Shown here: positions 1 to 9,600 of the stretch, piece after piece
How positions within the stretch are numbered: position 1 is the stretch's first letter
Layout of the letters: every line of letters starts with the position of its first letter
DNA from: Tetracladium setigerum
Taxonomy: Eukaryota; Ascomycota; Leotiomycetes; Helotiales
Reading direction: 5' to 3'
Assembly (NCBI GenBank): GCA_031472005.1
Contig: PZJY01000003.1
Coordinates: forward strand, 248,001 to 312,000
Length of the DNA: 64,000 nucleotides
Made by a program: the position numbers and the translations under genes
Notes under the pieces: generated by a model
Database searches by the model: none
Told to the model about the DNA's origin: nothing
Seen by the model: the letters and a program-made list of their open reading frames with translations, nothing else

Positions 1-381
1 TGAATCTTATAAGCGAGTGGTCCGTGACTCATTTCTTGACGTTACTTTCAGGATTGTGATGTTGGAATACGGTATCAGACCCCTGTTTGTATCAGGGAAG
101 ACCAGGCAGTAGCCACACCGACTAGACACCACAAAGTACCAAGCAATCTCCCAAGGCCACAACATCGTCTGTTTCTGCAAACCCAGAAGATTTGATTGGT
201 AGAATGAAATTTGGATGCACAGTTGGGAAGATACTTATTGCTATTTATGACTGCCAAGCTTGTAAAATTCTTTTTCCTGCGGCGCGAAGAAACTCTGTTG
301 ATGCTTCACGCTTCAACAAGCGCGTTTAAATCACGCGGTATCCTTTTCCTCGTATTGGCCGCCCAAGTTGAGTTTGACCAC
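1..381. other. Intergenic, 3' of MARVEL gene
   Basis: No convincing coding frame is seen. The stretch lies downstream of the minus-strand MARVEL gene and probably holds its 3' UTR and terminator. A single TGACTCA occurs at 25-31, but no gene start is visible next to it, so it may be chance. Confidence 0.5.
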
Positions 382-1049
382 TCAGTCTCTCATGGAAATC
401 CTTGGTCTTTTCATTCTGCCCATGCAACCAAGAACCAGTGTCAACACAAATGTTCCAAAGAGAATCCAGAGAAGAACTACATCGGCGGTGAAGATTCCAC
501 ATCGAGTTTTGATGTCAGCAAAAAGCTTTATGTCCTCTTCAATCTCTCCATCGCCAGTTTTCCCGTAGTCCTTCCACAGGCTCGGCCAGAAGATAGGGAG
601 GATGTTCGTCAATTGCGTCGACTCTAGCCATAGCATGGTATCTGAGCAAGATATTTTGGGAGTCTTGGCAGCAAAGGTCTGGCTTGAAAGGCAGCATCAG
701 TCCTGCCGTCCATGTAAAATGGAATACGCGTGTAATGCTTAGAAACTTACGATTCCACCAGCGAACAGAACGACAGATGCAACTAAGTCCAGCCAGAGTG
801 CAGCCACATTGATGCTGTCATTGAAGACAATTCCTATTCCAACGAGACTAACTGCAAGGCCAAAAGCACCACAGAAGAGACCATATGTCAGGTTTGGAGG
901 TGGTGCTCCAGGACCATGCGAACCGATTAAGTATGCCGAAAGACCGAGGGTTGCGACGGCGAATATAATCTGGAAATTATGTTAGGTCGGATGAGTGGAA
1001 GAGAAAGGAGACAGACTTGGATACTGCGAGAGACTATTGGGATTATCAT
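382..1049 (-). CDS. MARVEL-domain integral membrane protein
   Basis: Three exons on the minus strand: 1017-1049, 751-969 and 382-678, giving 182 residues. Splice phases agree and introns have GT..AG ends (47 and 72 nt). The product has four hydrophobic stretches in MARVEL arrangement. The first follows the short exon 1 (AVATLGLSAYLIGS), two lie in the second exon (LTYGLFCGAFGLAVSLVGIG and LDLVASVVLFAGGI), then comes a polar loop with Cys residues, and the last is LLWILFGTFVLTLVLG followed by basic residues. Fungal MARVEL proteins of this size sit in the plasma membrane and are linked to membrane domains (Nce102-like), but substrate or partner cannot be read from sequence. The start ATG at 1049 is the only one that puts the first splice in frame. 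Fold assignment is fairly sure; function is unknown. Confidence 0.75.
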
Positions 1050-2047
1050 CTTGAAATTTAAATGGGGTTGGCTTGAATTGTGTTTGGAAACTGTCTTGGA
1101 GAAAAGTAGATGAACCTAAGGGGAGTGTGAGAAGAAAATGATATATAGGTTCCCAACACAAGCATTTGCTAGGACGGCCCCAGTAGTACACTGGCCCCAT
1201 ATTTGAACAAACATAAATTCGAGGGCGGAATCAACTGTCCAGCAGTGCATATTCTGCTTGTGAAACACAAATAATAGGTTTCCAACGCCTCCCTTAATCA
1301 AGGAACCAAGCCCCGTTGTATGGGAGCAAACATGAGTTCGCGTCCACAGTATCTCTGCTTCGCTGGAAACAAGCAAACTTCCAGTAAAAGTCTGGCCTAA
1401 TCACAGATGGGATTCGGTAGCCAGCTTCAAAGCGTGGGCCTCGAGTTTTTTTCTCGAATAGCTCCATTATACACAAGAAGCACGTTAACATTGCACGAAG
1501 CAGTGACAAACAAGAAGATGAACCGAGGTGCACGCAAGGAACCGGAATTAAAGGAACCCACAAACAAGTGATCTCCATGCAGTATGACAAGCCTTATAGC
1601 TCACGACGGCCAATAGTCTCGTCAAGTGAAGCAATCTGCCTTTCAAAACCAAAGACAATCTCATCCGACTTCCTGCTGTGCCACTTGACAACGCTTCTTC
1701 CAACCACCACCTGTAGTTTGAACACCCCAAACTTGCACGAAACTCTAGGAAAATGATCCTCCGTAGGGCACTGACTCCACTTCGCCATGGCGGGAGCGCT
1801 TTCTTCTAACCTTTGGACAGATCGAGCGATGATGCAGTAAGTTATCTTATGCTGTTGGCGATGGAAATATTTTGATGATCTCAAAAGAGTGAGGAGGAGG
1901 AGGAGGAGGAGGCTGAAGCTGTAGCTTGAGAAGCCCCTAAACTCACACCTCCCTAAGCGAGTTTGGGGGAGCGCATCCGTAGCGCGACAGCTTGATTCAA
2001 CGTCCAGTATCAACACCACCAAGGCCAGCCATAGGTACGATGAGGAG
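1050..2047. other. Intergenic between MARVEL gene and ureF
   Basis: About 1 kb that should contain the promoters of the divergent MARVEL (minus) and ureF (plus) genes. Apart from the weak small reading frame at 1594-1788, no coding signal is seen. A run of GAG triplets lies near 1888-1911. Confidence 0.4.
1594..1788 (-). CDS. Possible small protein, unrecognised
   Basis: A 64-residue minus-strand frame starts at an ATG in a strong context (CCGCCATGGCG) at 1788 and ends at 1594. The product is moderately basic with three Cys and no membrane segment. I do not recognise it. It may be real or may be the first exon of a larger gene; there is no supporting neighbour or motif. Low confidence. Confidence 0.2.
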   Translation of the reverse strand: MAKWSQCPTEDHFPRVSCKFGVFKLQVVVGRSVVKWHSRKSDEIVFGFERQIASLDETIGRREL

Positions 2048-3091
2048 ATGAACCACCCTCGCGACTCTGGCGCAGAGTCACAAAAACAGCAAACCACTTT
2101 GGAGCTACAACATGAGGTTGCCGAGCTGCAGGAGAAACTTGCTGCAGCTCAAGCAAAGCTGAAGCTCAGAGATGGCGTGGAATTGACCCCACCAGCAAAG
2201 GAAACACCAGCTTCAGAAGCCCAGGTTTCTGCAAACAATGGTACGAAAGATTGCTACAATTTTCAATCCCCTCCCTCCAGGCTTAAGACTAAGGCAAACA
2301 CAGGGTCAGAGACAAGCATCCTCCACGCCCTCCTAATCCTCTCCGATTCCGCCCTCCCCCTCGGCTCCTTCGCCTTCTCCTCTGGCCTAGAATCCTACCT
2401 CGCGCACACATCCATCCACCGTCCCTCTCCCTCAACCCAACATACTCAATTCCTCACCTTTCTCAACCTCTCGCTCTCCTCCCATGCAGCATTCACCCTC
2501 CCCTTCGTCCACTCGGGCTTCCTCCACCCCGAAGACCTCCTCGAGCTAGACGATGGCCTGGACGCAGCAATGATGTGCACAGTTGGGCGCCGCGCGAGCG
2601 TCGCACAAGGAAGAGCGCTGTTGGGAGTGTGGGAGCGTAGTTTGAAAGATACGCTATCGTCATCAATCGCACAATCACACATTGTGGACACTTTGCAATT
2701 GATGTCTAAAGCTTTACGCACCACCACCTCCTCCTCCTCCTCTGCTGCCACCGGTAATAAAGACAGCGACCTCCCACCCCTCGCATCTGCCCATCTCCCG
2801 CCTCTCTTTGGTGTTCTCTGTGCTCTACATAATATCTCGTTGCCTGAAACGTCATATATCTACCTCCTCTCGCACGTTAAAGCATTGCTCAGCGCTGCAG
2901 TCAGGGCGTCGATATTTGGGCCGTATATGGCGCAGAAGATTTTAGCCAGCGAGGGGGTAAAAGAGGGTATTAGGACTGCAATAGAGGTAAATAAGGGGAA
3001 GAAATGGGAGGATGCGGGGCAGGTTGTGCCAGTATTAGATTTGTGGGTTGGGAGGCACGAGGTACTTTATTCGAGGATTTTTAATAGTTAG
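2048..3091 (+). CDS. ureF: Urease accessory protein UreF
   Basis: A nickel-urease maturation factor that works with UreD and UreG to load the urease active site in the cytosol. The frame is 347 codons as read. Residues 1-45 or so form a charged, Leu-heptad coiled coil (VAELQEKLAAAQAKLKLRD), common at the N-terminus of fungal UreF. The UreF domain begins near residue 95 with ILHALLILSDSALPLGSFAF and runs to the end; the C-terminal part (LLSAAVRASIFGPYMAQ) is also typical. A probable intron at 2241-2303 has a GTACGA donor, a GACTAAGG branch-like site and a CACAG acceptor. It is 63 nt, in frame and free of stops, so the frame reads through it; the spliced product would be 326 residues. Convergent with cwc2, 188 bp apart. 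Confidence 0.85.
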   Translation: MNHPRDSGAESQKQQTTLELQHEVAELQEKLAAAQAKLKLRDGVELTPPAKETPASEAQVSANNGTKDCYNFQSPPSRLKTKANTGSETSILHALLILSDSALPLGSFAFSSGLESYLAHTSIHRPSPSTQHTQFLTFLNLSLSSHAAFTLPFVHSGFLHPEDLLELDDGLDAAMMCTVGRRASVAQGRALLGVWERSLKDTLSSSIAQSHIVDTLQLMSKALRTTTSSSSSAATGNKDSDLPPLASAHLPPLFGVLCALHNISLPETSYIYLLSHVKALLSAAVRASIFGPYMAQKILASEGVKEGIRTAIEVNKGKKWEDAGQVVPVLDLWVGRHEVLYSRIFNS

Positions 3092-3279
3092 TTGTAGGAG
3101 GTGTATCTGACGCATGCAACCCATTCCTATAAACTCATCCTTCGTTCCTGTAATCTGGTGATATTGATCGAGTAGATACATATGGTCATGGAGGAGATTA
3201 CATCATTTATAAATTGCTCATTTCTATACGGAGCCCTTGAAGCATCCGTGTCCGAACGCCAATATCTATACTTAATACA

Positions 3280-4562
3280 CTAATCGCTATCACTATCATA
3301 CGCAACCAATGGTCCTGACGGAGCTTTCGCCTTCGGTTTTTGTGTAATCTTTGAGGACCCTTGCGCACTCTGTATAGCAGCCAGAGTGCTTCTCGAGAAA
3401 ATGCCTCCGGACTCTTCCTCGAACGCCTGTGCCTGCAGTTGCTCCACCTGATCCGCTTCCAGCATTAACCTCTGCTCTTCCTCCAAGTCCCCACCTCCCC
3501 CAATTCGACCAACAGGATTAACCGCATTTTCACCTCTGGCATAGTAAACCTCATCCGGAGCCTCATATCCCACCAACCCAAAGCCTCCCTCAATCTTCTT
3601 CCTCTTCCTAGCATTTGGGTCGCGTCCTTCGATCTCATCAATAAATTCAGCTGGCAGTGCTCTACGAACGGCTTCGGCAGCTTGCTCTTCGATGCGTGCG
3701 GCTTCGCGCTTTTGCGCCATGGGATTTGGATCTGCGGTTGCCCAGCGGACGTTGAGGACTTCTTCGTGGTCAAGAGACTGATGGGCCATGGCTTCTTTGG
3801 CGAACTGAGCGTTGGATTCGTTGGAGTAGGTGATGAATGCTACACCGCGGGTGTTGAGAACACGTACTGTCACGAGTTAGTAAAATAATATCCCCACTAG
3901 ACCCAGACCCTTTGTGATGGTAACCAGGGACATTGATGGTACTTACTGCGCTCAACCTGACCCCATTCCGCAAAATGCCTCGCCACGACCTCCTCAATAT
4001 CATCACTAACATGTATCCTCCCAACATAAATTGTCCTGTTCTGCCTCATAAAACTACCCGTTCCACCCATATCATCTCTGTAATCCGCATGCTTGTCCCT
4101 CCCAAACACATCCACATTCGGATTAAACAAATCAAACGTCCCCGGCAACCTATGCAAATACTCGCACTCCTGACCTTTCGGACAGATTCCCCTGGCGAAA
4201 AACAAACAGAAGTAACTCCCCGTCACCTTGTCGGCTTTGGTGTATCCAGTGTCTTTCGCAACGTTGCAGCGGCCTTTGGCTGCAGTTTGAGAGAGGTATT
4301 TATCTTCGCGATCGCCACCAGACCATTTGTTATACCAGATGTTAAAGATGGTACCGGTTTGTGGTGGAGGTTCGGAAGTAATCGTTGAGGGGTCAACCTG
4401 AGGGCGCGCAGGACGCTTCTTCTTGCGGATGATTTTTTTGACTTTGCGCTCTGCGGGGGCCGCGACTTCAGTGCTTGATGTGGTAGTGAGTGCGGTAGAA
4501 GGGTCGCTAGTCTCGATATCGAATGATGCCATTGTAGGCGGTGGAGCAGTATCGACTTCCAT
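3280..4562 (-). CDS. cwc2: Pre-mRNA-splicing factor Cwc2
   Basis: A spliceosomal NineTeen-complex protein that contacts U6 snRNA and helps form the catalytic core. Exons 3947-4562 and 3280-3866; the 80-nt intron has GTAAGT, a perfect TTACTAAC branch site and CAG. The order is: a basic segment (KKIIRKKKRPARPQVDP); the Torus/CCCH zinc finger, with Cys and His in CNVAKDTG...YFCLFFARGICPKGQECEYLH; then an RRM with TIYVGRIHV (RNP2) and RGVAFITYS (RNP1), split by the intron; then an acidic and Lys/Arg-rich tail ending in Asp/Ser. An in-frame upstream ATG at 4670 would add 36 residues and one at 4532 would remove 10. I chose 4562 because it keeps the acidic N-terminus and leaves the His-rich upstream stretch as leader; this choice is uncertain, the gene is not. 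Confidence 0.9.
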
Positions 4563-5286
4563 GTTGACGTGATGTTCGTGTTGTCGCGATTTGGATGATG
4601 AGGGAGCTTGATGGTGATGTTCAGAAAAGTCCAAGGTTAGAATTGACGCCACAAGTGGCGTCGGATTCATTTCACGCTAGCCCCGGATTGCTGCCCGATC
4701 GGGTAGTTTGTTTACTTCACACTTATAAGAATCAGCAGTTGAGAGGATACCATCATTAAGTCATCTGACATTGCCTAACAACTGATTGTAATGAGAAAAT
4801 AAATTGGTGGAATTAAAATTCCGTTTTGTCGCAGTTATAATTGTCGGTCTGAGTCGAGCAGGTCGATGAACTTGAGTTGCACGGAACTGAACATAGCAAA
4901 GTACCTACCTAGCGTGAAAAACATTGAGAGTCTTGCATCTTACGTATGAACATACAAGAATATCTCTCTTAAACCCTACAGACTGGGTTTCTATCGATTT
5001 ATAATCTGTACTTTCTCATTGTGAGTCAACTTCTTGCTCGACAACACCTCGTTAGTTGTTACAATATCAAAGATTTTTTAGCTGTGTCAACAATCCCTAA
5101 TTCTTCAAGTCTCACCTACCCACTGTAAAGAAAAGTAAACTTGGTATTGACGCCTTCTCGACAATTATTTCACAAGGCATGTTTCACTTTGAAGTGAACA
5201 TCCGTGCCGTAAGCTCTCTACCTCTCACTCACCAAACATGGATGGAACTTACTCTACAACCCAAAATAAAACCACCTGGCCTAGCC
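4563..5286. other. Intergenic, cwc2 promoter side
   Basis: Contains the cwc2 upstream region (minus strand) and the 3' flank of the CFEM-like gene. AT-rich, with no coding frame that I can support. Confidence 0.4.
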
Positions 5287-6216
5287 TTAAATCCCATACT
5301 CAAATCCTTGGCGGTGAAAATTCCGCAATTTCATTACAAACCCAACCAGCGCAATAAGAAGCATCGGCATCCCAATCCCAATCCCAACACCAAGCGCAAT
5401 CTGATCTGACTGCGACAGTTTCCCTCCTCCTCCTCCTCCTCCTCCTCCATTTACAGCCCCCGTAGTCGGTATAATACTCTTAATCGTTTGTGTGGAGAAA
5501 ATCGTAGTCATTCGTTTCGGCGTACTCGATATTGATACTAACAATTTCCAGAACTCTCATTAGCACAATCCGATCGTGATCGGCAAGAGCCATAACTACC
5601 TTCGCTATCTAGGTCGCGATAGACACGAACAAGGCGAGAGAGGCGAGAAGTGTAAGAAGCCGAGGAAACTCACAAGGAGCAGGAATGGTCGTGACAGAAC
5701 CGCTGGATACACTACTACCCGAAACACTCACAACCGTCGTAACAACCAGCACAGTTTCCACGGGAGAATTCCCAACACTCCCCAACGTCGTCGTCGCCAC
5801 ATTATTGCTGCCCTCTCCACCGCCAACCCCGACAGCCGTAGCGCAATATTTCCCATAAACATCCTGTGCAGCACTCACATCGTTGGGCGAGCTGGAACAC
5901 TTCTCATTCACGCAACTCGTGATCCAATAATTTGCCGAAGCAGCGAGATCACCGCCATTTGTGCCGCGACAGAAACAGTTGTTGAGCCAGCCGTTGACGC
6001 CATTGCATCCGAGATAAACTATTACATCGTGCGAGCCGCCAGTGTCCCAGAGGCAGTTCTGTGCACAGGTGCGACCGAGGTTTTTGTAGGGAGCGAAGGA
6101 AACTATGGAGACTGTTGAGCCGGCGCCGGCTTGGGCCTGGGCTTTGGAGGGGAGAAGTAAAGCGAGGAAGACGTGAAGAAAAATGGGTGGGGGGACAGGA
6201 GGTTTCTTAGTTGCAT
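5287..6216 (-). CDS. CFEM-like Cys-rich surface protein with TM anchor
   Basis: Exons 5674-6216 and 5287-5537; the 136-nt intron has GTGAGT, GCTAAT and TTAG. Assuming one lost base at about 6179-6196 (T or C run), the ATG at 6216 opens a signal peptide (HVFLALLLPSKAQA) and the total is 264 residues with correct splice phase. Eight Cys follow with spacing C51-x3-C55-x15-C71-x9-C81-x-C83-x18-C102-x4-C107-x17-C125, the CFEM pattern starting with CAQNC. The Asp that binds haem in classical CFEM domains is not evident between the third and fourth Cys. A Ser/Thr/Val-rich stalk, a Gly run and a membrane helix (ALGVGIGIGMPMLLIALVGF) with a short basic tail follow. Probably a cell-surface protein; ligand unknown. 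Without the correction the frame runs upstream with no credible start. Confidence 0.7.
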
Positions 6217-6679
6217 AGTTTTTGTTGTCACAACTCCTCGTCTTGCTGTATCTTTGTTTTACAAAAACCAAGTAACACAAGGGAGAAAGACGAAAGTCGG
6301 CGATGTTGGATAAGGCTGGCATGTCTCTTATCAAGCTTGAAATACAAGTCGCGAGGCATATTTGGATAAATCGATTATTGCTGGGATGTTCCGCCATTAT
6401 CAAGATGGTCATGTTTGAGTGGTTGAAATGCGCCACTCACAGCTGAATCGAGAATTCAGCTGAAAGCCTCATAAAAAGTTTATTGGAAGGAAATGTGCAG
6501 CTTGCCCAGACTCTATTTACTTTCAGTAAATCATTCGTTGGAAGAGAAAAGAGTGCATTTCGTGGCCAGCCGTTGAGAATATGCCTACTGCTGGCCCATC
6601 TGACCTTTGCAGAGGAGACGACATCGACTTTTCTTCTACAGCCTTATCAACTCTCCATCCTCCAAAAACCCTCGTATCA
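6217..6679. other. Intergenic, GCN2 3' flank and CFEM-like gene promoter
   Basis: Upstream region of the CFEM-like gene and 3' flank of the GCN2 gene, both on the minus strand. No gene seen. The open frame that extends from the CFEM-like exon into this region begins at GTG at 6436 and is judged non-coding. Confidence 0.4.
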
Positions 6680-9600
6680 TCAAGCTCCCAAATCATAGTA
6701 AAGGCACAACCCCGTCCTAAAATTATACACAAAAGCATTCCTCGTAACCCCTTTATTCTGCGCCGCCAACCCCACCATCATCTCATGAATCTCGCCAATA
6801 TACCTCCTCTCCGCCGTCGGCACCGCATGCATAACCTTCCTCCAACTCTCCGGATCACTCAATCTCGTGTCGCGAATCAACTCCATCACCTGGTCCGTCG
6901 TTTCAATTGCAGCAATAGGACCGTCGAGGAATGATTGAGTGAGTGTCGACGCGCGGGATTGGGCTTGCTCGACGATGTTGCGACGGTTAGATTTCTTGGA
7001 TTTGGTGCCGGCGATGAGGACGCGTACTTCTTGTTCGGAGTGCTCGAGGTTGGTGTTGTGGTTTGTGTCTGGGGCGCTGCTGTTGCGTTGGAGTTTGTGA
7101 CGGTGGTGGGTACCTTCTCTTTGGTCTCGTTCGCGGATTTCGGCCTTCAGCCAGAGGAGGAGTTGAGTGATGGGGAGATCGGTGTCGGAGACGTCTTTGC
7201 GGCCCATGGTTTTGGCTTTGACAATGGCGTCTTGTTTGATGGTTAGAATCCAGGAGTGGTTATCGTCTCGGTATTTGAGTAGCAAATCTTCTGGAGAGCG
7301 GGAGTCTCGTGCTAGTTCTGCACTGATATCTGCATCCCATAGCTTTTGGACGAGCTCAACTCCAGTAGTCCTAAGAATTCCTGCATCGTGGCTAGCAACG
7401 AGTACATCACACTGTTTGGTCAGCAGCTATTATCAGGACAAGAGGAGGTGCTTACTCTTTTAGTATTCCAAATTCCGTGGACATCATCTTCTGGCTTTTT
7501 CAGGAAACCTTTCGCACTTGCTTTGGGAAGGCGAGCCATCTTCTCCCATGCTAAATTGAAGCCAACAGCATGTCTCTCTCCTTCATGACCACCAGTGCGA
7601 TGTCGATGTTCTCGAATCAACGAATCATAACGACCACCAGCAGCAAATACATCTCTAACTTTGCGGTCGTAAAGGCAAGAGAATATGACACCTCCCTTAC
7701 AAAAGTTCTCTTTAAGACTACTCAGAGGATTGATGTATATCTTGCTACGGACGTCAAATCTCTTGGTGTATTCAATGACGTCTCTAAGATGTGCAATAGA
7801 TGAAGATGCTTGCTCGAAGGTGTTTGTACCCTCAAAGATCGTTTTCAGCTTTTGGAAAGCTTTATTGGGTGTATCTGCACGGATTAGCGTCACCTCTCAG
7901 TCAAGTGGATGGCAAAATACCTCTGAAATCAAATCTCTGCAAATCATCAACACTTGTTGCTGACACTCCAATGAGAGGCGAACGGAGCTCAACTCGTATC
8001 TTTTGCCAGCTGTATGATTGTATATTCAGCTTGCTCAGCGTATCTGCAACAGCTGCTCGGATTCCAGGTTCGATTCTGCAAAAATCGAATATCAAACCCA
8101 ATAGATCTGAATGATTCAGATGAAAGCACATCGTGGTCGCAGCCAATGATGGAAAGCCTGCAACTATCTCATCTAAGACCTTCAACACTTCGGCTTCCTT
8201 CAAAGCCAAGTCTAGAGTATCAAACGATACAATGTCAAAATCTACCTCCCAAACATTTGAGGCTGCCCGCCTGACTGCTTGTCTCGAAACACCGGACCAA
8301 AAGAGAAAGATCGCTGCACGGATGGTTCTTGTTTCGCGATAAATCTTGCATGCGGCAGTGTTAAATCGAAGGGAAGCTGAACCAATGTGCCGTTTTGATC
8401 AAGTAGTTGGACAGCGTTTGGTCCGTAGTGACCTGATTTGGGAAACAAGAAGCTCCTTGGTGTCTCGACTGCACCATGGTGGCGAAAGATTGAAGTGAGC
8501 TTCTGCTTCACAAGACCTTGAAGTAACAGGTCACCAGCACTGTGGTTTACGGTCCCCATATCCCATGCAAAATCCTTTGCTTGCATCGCTGGAATTGAGA
8601 ACAAAGCCGTCATCAGCTTCTGGTAGTAAGGTGATCTGGAATCGGTCAAACTGGCCAGGGCCTGACGAATAGTTTCACTTTCCATCTGCATTGGGAGTTT
8701 CCCGCCATGGAGAAGCTCGGCACTTGTAGGTCTTTCCTTTGGGCTGTGACTGAGAAGGGACAAGATAATGTCCGCTTGGACAGCTTTTTCTGCTGCATCG
8801 AAGTCGGCTGGGAGTTTTGGCTCTTTCTTTCGCAAATCCTCTCCAACAATCGCTCGATCCATGCCAGGTATCAGTGGTCTATAGCACATCTCAAAGAAAA
8901 TGATGCCAAGAGAGTACATATCCACCTTGCTAGTGTAGGTACCTGCTACAGACGACTTGACTTCAGGCGCAACGTAGAAGGCCGTGCCGATACTGCGAGT
9001 CATGTCCCCTCCGCTCACATGTGCTCCCGACGATGAAGACTTGTCTGCATATTGTCCACTGGTGGCCAGGCCAAAGTCACCTATCCGAACATTCGAAGCT
9101 GCATCAATGAAGATATTTTCGGGCTTGAGATCTCTGTGAACGACATTCAAGGAATGAATATGGTTCATACCTTCCAGAATTTGTCTGAAAAGGCGCCATA
9201 TTTCGTCCGTCTCTTTTTGCAAACCGCGCTTGATGAGATCTCTTAGAGTTCGCTTTTCACAGTACTCCATTGATATGTAAAGCATTGTTCTGAAGGGCTT
9301 CTGGTAACGAGAGTTGGATCGTGTTCGCTTCGGGGCCAACACTAGTCCTTTTCCTCGACTGTCAGTAACCTGACTATCAAAAGATTCTGATTCGTCGTCA
9401 TCGTCATCTTCATCCGATTCTGAGTCGTCATCATCGTAGCCAAATTCTATGTTCTGGGAGGACATGAAGTCAAGTCCACCCGTGCTAACTCCAAATTCAA
9501 TATTAAGTCCCGCTCCAGGTGACATCTCGCTAATAGAACCTTCAGTTGCTGCTTCCGTAGTTGTGTTGTCGTCGTCTGTATCAGTAGAGTCAAAAATTTC

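Noticed and set aside
2446..2751. Minus-strand frame opposite ureF
   Set aside because: It mirrors the codon pattern of ureF and has no family motif.
6217..6436. Long N-terminal extension of the CFEM-like protein up to 6436
   Set aside because: The first codon there is GTG, internal ATGs give no secretory signal at the N-terminus, and a one-base correction at the T/C runs gives a normal signal peptide with the right splice phase.
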